In this document: piece after piece, positions 1 through 8,866 of the stretch
Position numbering within the stretch: the first letter of the stretch is position 1
Layout of the letters: each line of letters opens with the position of its first letter
DNA from: Alcanivorax sp. S71-1-4
GTDB taxonomy: Bacteria; Pseudomonadota; Gammaproteobacteria; Pseudomonadales; Alcanivoracaceae
Length of the DNA: 64,000 nucleotides
Assembly: GCF_009846755.1 (NCBI RefSeq)
Contig: NZ_AQOR01000021.1
Location: forward strand, 1-64,000
Reading direction: 5' to 3'
The notes under the pieces: generated by a model
What the model saw: only the letters and a program-made list of their open reading frames with translations
Database searches by the model: none
Told to the model about the DNA's origin: nothing
Program-made: the position numbers and the translations under genes

Positions 1-34
1 GGGACAGATGGTATCTACCGCGCCCCGTTTTTTT

Positions 35-2110
35 CTAATCTTCTGGATTAAGCTGCAATTTTGGACCGGGCGCCTGCAGGTAGAACCCCTGCAGATAATG
101 GATCCCGCCCAGCGTCCACAACACCTGCATCTGCTGCGCCGATTCCACAAAGCCCACCAGCACCTGTTTACCCCGGCTGCTGGCCTGGGTGATCAGTTCC
201 GCAAACTTGGCCCGGCTCTCCGGCTTGCTCAGTTCCTGGGTGAAGCTGCCGTCGAACTTCACCATGGAGACGGAGACGTGATCAAACAGCTTGAACGGGT
301 TGATGCCGCCTGCGAAACGGCTGATGGAGAAGCCGCAGCCGAGCACGGCGACCTGTTCGGCAAACGCCTGGGCCTGTTTCAGGAAGGTATTGGCGTCGCC
401 TTCGGAAATCTGGAACAGTAGCCGGCGCGGATCGAATTTGGCGGCCTTGATCGCCTTGCCGATCCAGGGCGCCAGGTCAGCGTCCTGGAGTGAGTAACCG
501 CTGAGGTTCACCAGCAGCCGCACCGGGGCCTTTTCTGCCATCGCGGCGCGCATGGCATGCAACGCCACCCAGCGATCAATCTTGCCGGCCAGGCCATGTT
601 CCGCGGCAATCGGCATAAAGGCCTCGGGCTTGAGGTCATCGCCACCTTTTTGCGGCAGGTGCACGAACACTTCGAAGAAGTGGTCACTTTCGTCCTCAAG
701 GTTCATCACCGGCTGGTACAACAGCTTGAAGGTGCCCTGTTCCAGCGCCTGGCGAATCGCCAGCGCAATCGCCTCGGATGAACCGGCGGCCACATCGTCC
801 ATCGGGTCATGCACATGCACGCTGTTGCCCTTGCCGTCGCGCATTTTCTGCGCCTTGTTACAGCAGTCCAGCGCGCGCGTGATCACCCCCTGGCCGTTGC
901 GGCTGTCTTCCTGCACGAAGGCCACGCCGACACTGGCGGTCATCTGCAGGGTACGGCCCTGCACCGGCGGCATCAGTGCCTCGACGTCGGCGCGCAGTTG
1001 CTCGGCGATGCCGGCAGCCTCCTCGCGCTCGCTGACCGGCACCAGCATGGCGAAGTCTTCATCCCCGACACGCGCCATCGGCACTTTTTCGCCCAGCCGC
1101 CTGCGCAGGCAGCCCCCGATCAGCGTCAGCGCTTCATCGGCGCCTTCAATGCCGACGCTGCCCTGTACCTGCTCGAATTCATCCAGGCGCAGATACAGCA
1201 AGGCACTCATCTGGCCGGTCTTGATCACCTCGCCCACGGCCTGGTCCAGTTGCTCCATGAACCAGAGCCGGTTGTAGAGCCCCGTGACCTGATCCACCTG
1301 GCTCATTTCCTGCAGCCGCTCCTGGAACACGGACTCATCCACCTGCGCACTGCGGATCACGATCTGGGTGCAGGTTTCACCGTCATAGGTCGAGGGCGCG
1401 AACACAAAGGTGGCATCGAATTCGTCGCCGGTGGTGTTCACACCGCGGCATTCGAGTTCGTGTGTCTTGCTTTCATCCTGCGCACGGCTGCGCAGCAGTT
1501 TTTTCAGTTTTTCGTGATCGGCGGCGGAGACCATGTCCATGATCGGCACGCCGGCCAGTTCGTCGGCGCTGGGATAGCCAAACATCTCCAGATAGGTGTC
1601 GTTGGCATGGATGTGCATGCCGTCGACCACGTAGGCAATCGCATCGCGGCTCTGGTCCATCAGCACCGACAGCCGCTTTTCCGCTTCGCGCAGGGCCAAC
1701 TCAGTCTGCTGGCGCTCCTTGCGCATGCGCACATAATCCAGTTGCTGGTCCACCAGCAACATGATCAGTTCACGGTCGTCGACCGGCGCCACCGCACGAG
1801 CGCCTACCGCCATTGCCGAACGCAGCTGGCCAGCATCGAAGTCGTCGGCCAGCAGGATCACCGGCACCGCCTTGCCGAGGCGTTGCAGATGCGCCATCAC
1901 CGTTTCCAGTGAACAGCCGCCAAAGGCCGGGCGGCACAGCAGCATCTCCCAACTGCCGGACTTGAGCGCACGCAGCAGCTCGTCCTCGCCCAGCACCAGC
2001 TCCGCCCGGGTGGCGCGGCCGGCATTGCGCAAGGCGTTCATCAACTGCTCCGCCTCATCCTGGGAATCGTGGGCGATCAACAGTCGGATGGTGTCGAGTT
2101 TATAGGTCAT
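35..2110 (-). CDS. FimX-like c-di-GMP receptor: REC-like, PAS, degenerate GGDEF and degenerate EAL
   Basis: 691 residues from the ATG at 2110 (MTYKLDT). The frame stays open to 2293 but the added residues look non-coding. Order: receiver-like domain (about 7-125) without an obvious phospho-acceptor, PAS (about 140-260), GGDEF-like (about 275-430) with GDEDF in the signature position, and EAL-like (about 440-685) with EVF instead of EAL. The DDFGTG metal loop reads SRFAGG, so phosphodiesterase activity is unlikely. The domain order, the degenerate motifs and, from memory, the length match Pseudomonas FimX, which binds c-di-GMP through its EAL domain and controls type IV pilus assembly at the cell pole. 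The next gene upstream on the same strand encodes a PilZ-type protein. Assignment to FimX is by architecture only. Confidence 0.75.
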   Translation of the reverse strand: MTYKLDTIRLLIAHDSQDEAEQLMNALRNAGRATRAELVLGEDELLRALKSGSWEMLLCRPAFGGCSLETVMAHLQRLGKAVPVILLADDFDAGQLRSAMAVGARAVAPVDDRELIMLLVDQQLDYVRMRKERQQTELALREAEKRLSVLMDQSRDAIAYVVDGMHIHANDTYLEMFGYPSADELAGVPIMDMVSAADHEKLKKLLRSRAQDESKTHELECRGVNTTGDEFDATFVFAPSTYDGETCTQIVIRSAQVDESVFQERLQEMSQVDQVTGLYNRLWFMEQLDQAVGEVIKTGQMSALLYLRLDEFEQVQGSVGIEGADEALTLIGGCLRRRLGEKVPMARVGDEDFAMLVPVSEREEAAGIAEQLRADVEALMPPVQGRTLQMTASVGVAFVQEDSRNGQGVITRALDCCNKAQKMRDGKGNSVHVHDPMDDVAAGSSEAIALAIRQALEQGTFKLLYQPVMNLEDESDHFFEVFVHLPQKGGDDLKPEAFMPIAAEHGLAGKIDRWVALHAMRAAMAEKAPVRLLVNLSGYSLQDADLAPWIGKAIKAAKFDPRRLLFQISEGDANTFLKQAQAFAEQVAVLGCGFSISRFAGGINPFKLFDHVSVSMVKFDGSFTQELSKPESRAKFAELITQASSRGKQVLVGFVESAQQMQVLWTLGGIHYLQGFYLQAPGPKLQLNPED

Positions 2111-2341
2111 CTGGGGCCTGTTATGAGAAAGCCTGACGGGCTCAATGGAAAGAGGAGCAATACATGGCCGGCCTGCCGGCTGTGGCAGATGCGCCACCAC
2201 CCGAGCCGCCACTGAGCGCGATCCACATCCCCCCCAGGATAGTGTGGTCACGACCGGACGCGCACATTTTGCCCGCTCCGGTGCGGTAATCAAGCCGGCA
2301 GGCAGCTTGCACTCCGGGCCGCCAACAAAACGTGATGCACA

Positions 2342-4189
2342 TCACAATGAGGACCAGATCGAATGAAACTCATCGTCGGCGGGCGCGGCCACCGGGGCAT
2401 CCAGTGAACGAAACTCGAACTGTCCGAAGCTGCCGGTGCTGCTGACCCGGCGCAGCAACTGCACCCGCTCGGCCGCCCCCTGGCGCAACAGCTCCACCCT
2501 GGAGCCGGATGTGAATCCCACCGCCGGCACCAGCAAGGTCGCTGGCTGGGCGATAGCATGCAGCTCCGGCAGCACCAGCACGCGCAGGAATTCACCGTTG
2601 TCGCCGGTCTTCTTCAGCACCCGCGCGGCCGCCGGCAACGCGCGCGGGGCCAGCAACTCAATGCCGAACTGTGCGCCCTGGTGGGTCAGTTGCCGCACCC
2701 AGCGAATCACCCCCACGGTCCAGTCGTGGTGTTCTTCCTCGTGCACACCGACCAACTCCCCCGTACGTAACTGCGCCGGCGTCTCACCCTGCCAGGCAAG
2801 GCAGTAGCCGCCGGGGCTGACGTTCACGGTCTGGCAACCGTGGCGATCAAACTGCACCGCCTTGACCTCGGTGCCATAGGCCTGCACGGCGGCGGTGATG
2901 CGCGACAGGTCGATACTTTCCACCTGATCGCCCTGCAATGCGTGCGCCATGCGCCGGCTGCCACCATCAAAGGACTGGTCCCAGCCCTCTTCCGGCAGCG
3001 CCGGGCGCATGCCGGCACCGGCATTGCGGCGCACCTGCCCGCTGAACGGGTTGTTGTCCTCGCCAGCCAGTACCCGCAACTGCGCAGTGCCAATCTGGGT
3101 GGCGAAGTCGACGCCGTTGGAGGAAAAGTGATGCACCGCGCCGATGCCGAAACAGATTTCCAGCCTGATCTGCTGATCCTGCCGCTGAAAAGAGCGTTCC
3201 GTCAGCGCCCCCCAGGCCTGTTGCAGATGCGCCAGCAGACCGTCGCTGGCACCACGCGGCAATAGAAAGCCCTCTGGTGGAGAACCGTTCACGCACTGCG
3301 TGAGCTGCGCCACCAGTGCCTGGGAATCAATGTAGCGGCTGCTGTCGCGGGCGGCAGAAACGTGAGTCCGGTAAGTCGGCGGCCGGTCCAGCAGCAGGTC
3401 GAACACGAACAGGTCATCCCGGCCGGCGGCGGGCCGCACCGCCATCAGCGACGACCAGGCTTCCGTGGCGTCATAGATCCAGGCCAGCTCCTGTTGCCGC
3501 AACTGGTTCGGTTTCGCCGTGGCCAGCAACAGGGTGCGGTAATACGCCTGGGCCACGGTGATGCCCGGCACGTGCCGGAGCATCGGGTCAGCCACCGGCT
3601 GCGACGCCAGCTGACCGGTGGCTGCCAGCAGATAAAGCTGGTGCAGCTCCAGCCACAGATGCCGGGGCGTGGGGAAATAAAGTTGATAGCAGCGCAGCAG
3701 GGTATCGCCCAGCGCCACCACCGCGCGCTCCAGCGCCGTGGCCATGGCCTGCCGCACTTCGCGGTCCTGTGCCCGCTCGCGCTCGCCTTCCTGCTGCGCG
3801 CGCTGGAGCCGGGGCATGCCGCGCGCCACCACCAGCTTGTAACCACTGGCCAGATGCCCCTGCAATGCCTGCGCCAGGCTGGCCACACGCCGCGCCTTTT
3901 CCGGCAGCACCAGGGACTGTTTCAGGTAATGCTTGCCGAGGCTGTCGCACACATGCAGCACCGCCGGCCGCACAATCTCCAGCAATTGCAGGCGGGTACG
4001 GGTATCCAGTTGCAGACGGTTGAGTTCCTGCAGGTACTGGTAGAGCTGCCGGGAGGTTTCTCCCATGTTCATCAGCGGGAGCTGGTCTACCCAGGCCTGC
4101 AGTTTGCGCGGTTGATCGCTGCCGAGGCTGAGCGCACGCAAGTCCTGCTCTGGCAGCTTCAGGCGAATCAGTTGATTGTCCCCGGACAT
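2342..4189 (-). CDS. PilZ-type c-di-GMP-binding protein with large helical N-terminal region
   Basis: 615 residues. The ATG at 4189 follows GAGGT at good spacing. The first 400 residues are Leu/Arg/Gln-rich and look helical, with no catalytic motif I recognise. Near residues 470-550 the pattern NVSPGG (the NxSxxG half of the PilZ signature), followed by 'GELVGV...WTVGVIRWVRQL...GIELL', is the usual PilZ-barrel core. The RxxxR half of the signature is not obvious. In Pseudomonas, as I recall, a similar protein sits beside fimX, which supports a shared role in c-di-GMP control of pili. There is a 231-nt gap to the fimX-like gene, so co-transcription is possible but not shown. Confidence 0.65.
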   Translation of the reverse strand: MSGDNQLIRLKLPEQDLRALSLGSDQPRKLQAWVDQLPLMNMGETSRQLYQYLQELNRLQLDTRTRLQLLEIVRPAVLHVCDSLGKHYLKQSLVLPEKARRVASLAQALQGHLASGYKLVVARGMPRLQRAQQEGERERAQDREVRQAMATALERAVVALGDTLLRCYQLYFPTPRHLWLELHQLYLLAATGQLASQPVADPMLRHVPGITVAQAYYRTLLLATAKPNQLRQQELAWIYDATEAWSSLMAVRPAAGRDDLFVFDLLLDRPPTYRTHVSAARDSSRYIDSQALVAQLTQCVNGSPPEGFLLPRGASDGLLAHLQQAWGALTERSFQRQDQQIRLEICFGIGAVHHFSSNGVDFATQIGTAQLRVLAGEDNNPFSGQVRRNAGAGMRPALPEEGWDQSFDGGSRRMAHALQGDQVESIDLSRITAAVQAYGTEVKAVQFDRHGCQTVNVSPGGYCLAWQGETPAQLRTGELVGVHEEEHHDWTVGVIRWVRQLTHQGAQFGIELLAPRALPAAARVLKKTGDNGEFLRVLVLPELHAIAQPATLLVPAVGFTSGSRVELLRQGAAERVQLLRRVSSTGSFGQFEFRSLDAPVAAPADDEFHSIWSSL

Positions 4190-4274
4190 GCACTACCTCA
4201 AATTCGATGGCCCGCGCACGCCACGCCGGCAGAGTTCATTGTTGTTATTTTGTGCAGTGTCTCCCGACTTTAAG

Positions 4275-5348
4275 TCAGTCTGGCGAGGCTTGTAAATGCG
4301 ACAGGGTGCCGGCGCTTTCGTGATGCAGTGCCGCCAGCGGCGTCTTGCTTCGGTCCCCCGGCAATTCACGCACCAGGGCCGGCAACAGATACCCCGGCAC
4401 GCGGGCGCGCAACGCGGCATGCAGCGCCAGTGCCTGCGCATCCGGTACGGCAAAATGCGCCGCGCCGGCGACCTGATCCAGTTGATGCAGGTAGTACGGC
4501 AGTACGCCGTGGGCAAACAATGCCAGGCTGAGTGCTTCCTGTGCTGCGAGCGTATCGTTCACCCCACGCAGCAGCACCGCCTGGTTGAGCACCATCACAC
4601 CCGCCGCCTGCAACGCACGCACGCCGTCGCGCAATGCCGGCGTGAGTTCCTGCGCGTGATTGGCATGCAGCACCAGCACACTCTGCCAGCGCGTGTCACC
4701 GAGCAGGGCGGTCAGTGCCGGGGTGAGGCGGCTGCCGATCACCACTGGCAGGCGGCTGTGTACCCGCAGCCGTTTCAGGTGCGGCAACGCCGCCAGCCGC
4801 GCCAGCAACTGCCCCAGCTTGCGGTCCGTCAGGCTCAGGGGATCGCCGCCACTGAGGATCACCTCCTCAATGTCATCCCGCGCGGCCAGCCAGGCCAGCG
4901 CCTCATCCAGCCGGGCCGCAGTGGGCAGATGTGACTGATAGGGAAAATGCCGGCGGAAGCAGTAACGGCAATGCACCGCGCAGGCGCCGGTCACCACCAG
5001 CAACACGCGGCCATGGTACTTGTGCAGGATGCCCGGCACCGGGGTGTGCTCTGCTTCGGCCAGCGGGTCGGCCCGGTAGCCGGGCACCTCGCGCAGTTCT
5101 TCACCACTGGCGAGCACCTGCCGCAACAATGGGTCGGACGGGTCACCGGGGCGCATGCGCGCGGCGTAGCCACGCGGCACCCGCAGCGGGAAATCCGCCG
5201 CCGCGCGCAGTGCCTCCGGCAGCTCCGCGCGGCTGAGGCCGAGCCCGGCCAGCAGTTCGCCGGGGTCCGTGATCACGCTCGCCTGTTCGCGCAACCAGGC
5301 CTCGTCGGAAGACGGCACCAGGGGGATCAGGGCCTCATCACGGCTCAT
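4275..5348 (-). CDS. epmB: EF-P (R)-beta-lysylation protein EpmB (lysine 2,3-aminomutase family)
   Basis: 357 residues. EpmB is a radical-SAM, PLP-dependent enzyme that converts L-alpha-lysine to (R)-beta-lysine for attachment to elongation factor P. The cluster CAVHCRYC (Cx3CxxC) for the 4Fe-4S centre is followed by FRRHFPYQ, and [13 protein letters not shown] and VLLRGVNDT match E. coli EpmB closely. I chose ATG 5348 (preceded by a G-rich GGGGTGG tract) over an in-frame TTG at 5378, because the extra ten residues have no family counterpart. It is divergent from efp-epmA across a 90-bp promoter region, so the whole modification pathway except EpmC is present here. Confidence 0.93.
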   Translation of the reverse strand: MSRDEALIPLVPSSDEAWLREQASVITDPGELLAGLGLSRAELPEALRAAADFPLRVPRGYAARMRPGDPSDPLLRQVLASGEELREVPGYRADPLAEAEHTPVPGILHKYHGRVLLVVTGACAVHCRYCFRRHFPYQSHLPTAARLDEALAWLAARDDIEEVILSGGDPLSLTDRKLGQLLARLAALPHLKRLRVHSRLPVVIGSRLTPALTALLGDTRWQSVLVLHANHAQELTPALRDGVRALQAAGVMVLNQAVLLRGVNDTLAAQEALSLALFAHGVLPYYLHQLDQVAGAAHFAVPDAQALALHAALRARVPGYLLPALVRELPGDRSKTPLAALHHESAGTLSHLQASPD

Positions 5349-5438
5349 GCGCACCACCCCGCCGGGACGGTCTGCCAACTCTGCCTCTGCTGCGTTATCA
5401 TTGCCGCCCTTAATTCATGTTTGACTGTGGGTGTGTAC

Positions 5439-6008
5439 ATGGCGACCTATTCTACCAGCGAATTCAAGTCCGGCCTGAAGGTGATGCTGGACGGCGACCC
5501 GTGCGCCATCGTCGAGAACGAATTCGTTAAACCCGGCAAGGGACAGGCTTTCAACCGGGTGCGCCTGCGCAACCTGCGGAGCGGCAAGATCTGGGAGCGG
5601 ACCTTCAAGTCCGGCGAATCCCTGGAAGGCGCCGATGTGATGGACGTGGAGATGCAGTACCTCTACGCCGACGGCGAGTTCTGGCACTTCATGAACCCGG
5701 ACAGCTTCGAGCAACTGCCGGCCGACGAAGCCGCCGTGCGCGACGCCATTCAATGGCTGAAAGAAGAAGATGTCTGCACCGTGACCCTGTGGAACGGCGC
5801 GCCGCTGGCGGTGGCCCCGCCGAACTTCGTCGAGCTGGAAATCGTCGAGACCGACCCGGGCGTCAAGGGTGACACCGCCGGCACAGGCGGCAAGCCGGCC
5901 CGGTTGTCCACCGGTGCCACCGTGCGCGTGCCCCTCTTTGTACAGACCGGCGAGATCGTCAAGGTCGATACCCGCACCGGCGAGTACGTCAACCGCGTCA
6001 AGGCCTGA
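5439..6008 (+). CDS. efp: Translation elongation factor P
   Basis: 189 residues. EF-P relieves ribosomes stalled at polyproline stretches. ATG 5439 gives the canonical N-terminus [12 protein letters not shown], and the open frame upstream of it is non-coding. The loop [10 protein letters not shown] places the modifiable lysine at K34, the site of beta-lysylation by EpmA. Its stop codon overlaps the epmA start by one base (TGATG), so the two genes are probably translationally coupled. The divergent epmB supplies the other modifying enzyme. Confidence 0.97.
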   Translation: MATYSTSEFKSGLKVMLDGDPCAIVENEFVKPGKGQAFNRVRLRNLRSGKIWERTFKSGESLEGADVMDVEMQYLYADGEFWHFMNPDSFEQLPADEAAVRDAIQWLKEEDVCTVTLWNGAPLAVAPPNFVELEIVETDPGVKGDTAGTGGKPARLSTGATVRVPLFVQTGEIVKVDTRTGEYVNRVKA

Positions 6009-6937
6009 TGACCGACTGGCGCCCCGGCGCAGCGGCCCGTGCCCTCACGGCACCGCTTTACCGGCAGGTCAGAGCCTTCTTCGATGCCCGTGGCGTGCTG
6101 GAAGTAGACACCCCGCAACTGGCCAGCCACGGTGTCACCGACCTGCACATTCAATGCATCCCGGTACCCGGCTACGGCTACCTGCAATCTTCCCCCGAAT
6201 ACCACATGAAACGCCTGCTGGCTGCCGGCAGCGGGCCAATCTGGCAGATCAGCCACGCCTTCCGCGACGGCGAGGCGGGCCGGCGGCACAACCCGGAATT
6301 CACCCTGCTCGAATGGTATCGCCCCGGTTTTGATCTCGACGCCCTGATCCAGGAATGCAGCACGCTGCTGAGCGAGCTGCTCTCGCTGCCGCGTATCCAG
6401 CGCCATGCTTTTCGCGACCTGTTCCGTGACGTCACCGGGCTGGACCCGCTGACCACCGACACCGCTGCCCTGCGCGTCCGTGCCAGCCGCCATGCAGAAC
6501 TGCCTGATCTGGACCACGCTGCGCTGGTGGATTACCTGATGGCCACCGAAGTCGAAGCCGCCCTACCGCCCCACCAGCTCACCGTGGTCGAGCGCTTCCC
6601 CGGCTGGGCCGCAGCCCTGGCGCGCACCACCGCCGATCCCGACGGCGCCGTGGTCGCCCAGCGCTTCGAGATCTATGCCGGCGGGCTGGAACTGGCCAAC
6701 GGCTACTTCGAACTGACCGACCCCGCTGAACAGGCCAGCCGTTTTGCGCAGGACCGGGCGCGCCGCGCCGAACAGGCCCTGCCGGACATGACCGCCGACC
6801 CGTACCTGCTCGCCGCCCTGGACCACGGCCTGCCCGAATGTGCCGGTGTCGCCGTGGGGCTGGACCGGGTGCTGATGTGTCGCCTGGAAGAAACTGACAT
6901 CCGCCGCCTGCTCAGTTTTCCCGCCCACAACGCCTGA
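6008..6937 (+). CDS. epmA: EF-P lysine aminoacyltransferase EpmA (PoxA/GenX)
   Basis: 309 residues. EpmA is a class II LysRS-like enzyme without the anticodon-binding domain, and it loads beta-lysine on K34 of EF-P. Class II motifs are visible: RAFFDARGVLEVDTPQL near the N-terminus, PEYHMKRLLAAG and FRDGEAGRRHNPEFTLLEWY (motif 2), and GVAVGLDRVLM (motif 3). The length is close to E. coli EpmA. The gene overlaps efp by one base and ends about 100 bp before the next gene. Confidence 0.95.
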   Translation: MTDWRPGAAARALTAPLYRQVRAFFDARGVLEVDTPQLASHGVTDLHIQCIPVPGYGYLQSSPEYHMKRLLAAGSGPIWQISHAFRDGEAGRRHNPEFTLLEWYRPGFDLDALIQECSTLLSELLSLPRIQRHAFRDLFRDVTGLDPLTTDTAALRVRASRHAELPDLDHAALVDYLMATEVEAALPPHQLTVVERFPGWAAALARTTADPDGAVVAQRFEIYAGGLELANGYFELTDPAEQASRFAQDRARRAEQALPDMTADPYLLAALDHGLPECAGVAVGLDRVLMCRLEETDIRRLLSFPAHNA

Positions 6938-6978
6938 TCGCTTTTCGACCAATGACTAATACTGCCCCCGGCATGCCC

Positions 6979-7002
6979 GTGTTATTCCTGCTGGCATAAC
7001 AC
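6979..7002. repeat. Inverted repeat upstream of the binding-protein gene
   Basis: GTGTTAT and ATAACAC arms (7 bp) are separated by 10 nt, about 40 nt before the ATG at 7042. No T-tract follows, so an operator or leader hairpin is more likely than a terminator. No regulator can be named. Confidence 0.35.
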
Positions 7003-7041
7003 AAGAAACCCGGCACGGATCACGCCGGAAGGGGGACCAGG

Positions 7042-8295
7042 ATGAACACCTCTGTCACGGGTCTGCTGACCCTGTTGCTGCTTGCCGCCTCCACACTCTC
7101 GACGGCTGCGACGCCCATACGCATCGGCCTGAACTATCCGTCCAGCGGCGAGTACCGGCAGGAAGGCCTGATGCAACGCCGTGGCGCGCTGATGGCCATT
7201 GATGAAATCAACGCCGCCGGTGGCGTGCTCGGCCGGCCCATTGAAATGCTCGATGCCGACACCGCCTCGCAACCGGATCGCGCCGTGGCCAATGTCGACC
7301 AGCTCGCCGACCAGGGCGTGCGCATGCTGTTTGGTGGTTCCTCCAGCGCCGTCGCCATTGCTGCCGGCCGCCGCGCCCGCGAACGCGGCCTGCTCTACTT
7401 CGGCACCCTGACCTACTCCAACGACACCACCGGCAAGGACGGCCACCGCTACCTGTTCCGCGAGTGCTACAACGGCCACATGGCCGCGCGCGTACTGAGT
7501 AACTACCTGGAACAGAACTTCGCCGGCAAAAAATATTTCTATGTCACCGCCGACTACACCTGGGGCACCACCACCGAAGCCTCCATGCGGCAATTCACCG
7601 ACACCACCGACGTCACGGCGCACCCGCAGGTCATGGTGCCGTTCCCGCGCTTTCACTACCGTGAGCTGAAAGAAGCGATGGATGCGGCGGCGGCCAGCGA
7701 TGCCGATGTACTGGTGCTGGTGCTGTTCGGCGACCAGATGGTGAAAGCGATGCGGCTGGCCTACGAACTGGGGCTGACCGAGCGCATGCAGATTACCGTG
7801 CCGAACCTGACGCTGAGCATGGTCGATCAGGTCGGCCCGGCGATTATGGAAGGGGTGGTTGGCGCCTCACCCTGGACCTGGAATGTCCCGTTTCATTTTG
7901 GCCATACCGGCGGCCAGCAATTCGTGCGGCAATTCGTCGAACACTACAACACCTACCCGTCCACCTCTGCGGCGTCCGCCTACAGCATCGTTCACCAGTG
8001 GGCCGACGCCGCCGAGCGCGCCAGGAGTTTCGACAGCGAGGCACTGATCCGCGCCCTGGAAGGCCACCGCTACACCCTGCTCAAGGACGAACAGCAATGG
8101 CGCACCTTCGACCACCAGAACGTGCAATCCGTCTATGCCGTGCGCATCAAGCCGCGCGGGGAAGTATTGAATGATCCGATGAAGCAGGATTACTTCCAGA
8201 TCCTGGAATCCATGAGCGGCGAAGACGCCGCGCAGAGCCATGCCGAGTGGCTGGCGGAACGACGCGCGCAAGGCAAGCCGGAAACGCTGCAATGA
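7042..8295 (+). CDS. Periplasmic substrate-binding protein, type 1 fold (urea/amide/branched-chain amino acid group)
   Basis: 417 residues. There is a signal peptide at 1-23 (MNTSVTGLLTLLLLAASTLSTA). The mature protein begins with the class signature 'IRIGLNYPSSGEY' and contains 'GALMAIDEINAAGGVLGRPIEML' and 'LFGGSSSAVAIAAGRRA', typical of Peripla_BP_5/6 (UrtA/AmiC/LivJ-like) proteins. No ABC permease or ATPase lies nearby, so the protein is either an orphan receptor or serves a transporter or sensor encoded elsewhere. The ATG follows GGGGGACC. The ligand cannot be read from the sequence. Confidence 0.8.
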   Translation: MNTSVTGLLTLLLLAASTLSTAATPIRIGLNYPSSGEYRQEGLMQRRGALMAIDEINAAGGVLGRPIEMLDADTASQPDRAVANVDQLADQGVRMLFGGSSSAVAIAAGRRARERGLLYFGTLTYSNDTTGKDGHRYLFRECYNGHMAARVLSNYLEQNFAGKKYFYVTADYTWGTTTEASMRQFTDTTDVTAHPQVMVPFPRFHYRELKEAMDAAAASDADVLVLVLFGDQMVKAMRLAYELGLTERMQITVPNLTLSMVDQVGPAIMEGVVGASPWTWNVPFHFGHTGGQQFVRQFVEHYNTYPSTSAASAYSIVHQWADAAERARSFDSEALIRALEGHRYTLLKDEQQWRTFDHQNVQSVYAVRIKPRGEVLNDPMKQDYFQILESMSGEDAAQSHAEWLAERRAQGKPETLQ

Positions 8296-8328
8296 GCCTG
8301 CGTAACCGTCCTCCGGCATCAGGGCTCG

Positions 8329-8547
8329 TCAGGCGTGCCACTGAATGTCTATCTTGCGATGATTAAGTGCGCAATCCCGCAGGTAGAGATTGATCAGGCT
8401 CTGATAGGGCACGCCTGATTCTTCGGCCATTTGCTTGAAGTAATCAATCACGTCCTCACTGAGCCGGATCGTGACCGGTTTTTTCAGTTTGGCCGCGTAA
8501 GGATTCTTGCGGCCCTTCAGTCTGGAGAAATCGTATTCATCTTTCAT
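8329..8547 (-). CDS. brnA: BrnA-type antitoxin (ribbon-helix-helix)
   Basis: 72 residues. The C-terminal half, 'KKPVTIRLSEDVIDYFKQMA' then GVPYQSLINLYLRDCA, is the RHH DNA-binding and BrnT-binding module of BrnA antitoxins. The start overlaps the brnT stop by four bases (ATGA), the usual toxin-first brnTA arrangement. The complex would be expected to repress the promoter upstream of brnT. Confidence 0.85.
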   Translation of the reverse strand: MKDEYDFSRLKGRKNPYAAKLKKPVTIRLSEDVIDYFKQMAEESGVPYQSLINLYLRDCALNHRKIDIQWHA

Positions 8548-8831
8548 AACGGCTCACCCTGGTAGTGCTGGCGCTCTCGCCCGGTGGCTCTCCGTGCCGA
8601 AATAATCCTGAGTTCCTCACCATCTGGTCCGCGCTCGCAGTGCACCACAACAAGCACACGACCACCGCGACTCATGCCCAGCAGCAAAAAGCGCTGCTCG
8701 CCTGAATGGCTGTCATCCTCAAACTGCATGGCAAACTCATCGTAAAACACTGATCGCGCTTCCTCGAAGGAAACGCCGTGTTTTTTCAGATTTGAGTGCG
8801 CCTTGGCTGCATCCCAGCTAAACCCAAGCAT
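8544..8831 (-). CDS. brnT: BrnT-type ribonuclease toxin
   Basis: 95 residues. BrnT is a RelE-fold mRNA endonuclease toxin. Family hallmarks: FSWDAAKAHSNLKKHGVSFEEA at the N-terminus, then HSGEQRFLLLGMSRGGRVLVVV and RIISARRATGRERQHY at the C-terminus. The ATG at 8831 has no Shine-Dalgarno sequence and sits about 7 nt after a TACAAT -10 box, so the message may be leaderless. The module fills the gap between the orphan binding protein and sfsA. Confidence 0.88.
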   Translation of the reverse strand: MLGFSWDAAKAHSNLKKHGVSFEEARSVFYDEFAMQFEDDSHSGEQRFLLLGMSRGGRVLVVVHCERGPDGEELRIISARRATGRERQHYQGEPL

Positions 8832-8837
8832 GCATGC

Positions 8838-8866
8838 ATTGTATGTACACCCATCAGTCTACACAA
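8838..8866 (-). promoter_or_regulatory. Putative brnTA promoter with overlapping palindromes
   Basis: On the minus strand TTGTGT (8861-8866), a 17-nt spacer and TACAAT (8838-8843) form a sigma-70-like promoter. TGTACA lies just inside the spacer and ATGCATGCAT covers the start point, both natural candidates for BrnA binding. The -35 overlaps the 3' end of sfsA. Confidence 0.45.

Noticed and set aside
809-1912. 367-codon open frame on the plus strand
   Set aside because: It is antisense to the FimX-like gene; the His/Gln/Leu-rich composition is that of a mirror frame and no domain is visible.
3362-4273. 303-codon open frame on the plus strand
   Set aside because: It is antisense to the PilZ-type gene, whose product has a recognisable motif and ribosome-binding site, while this frame has neither.
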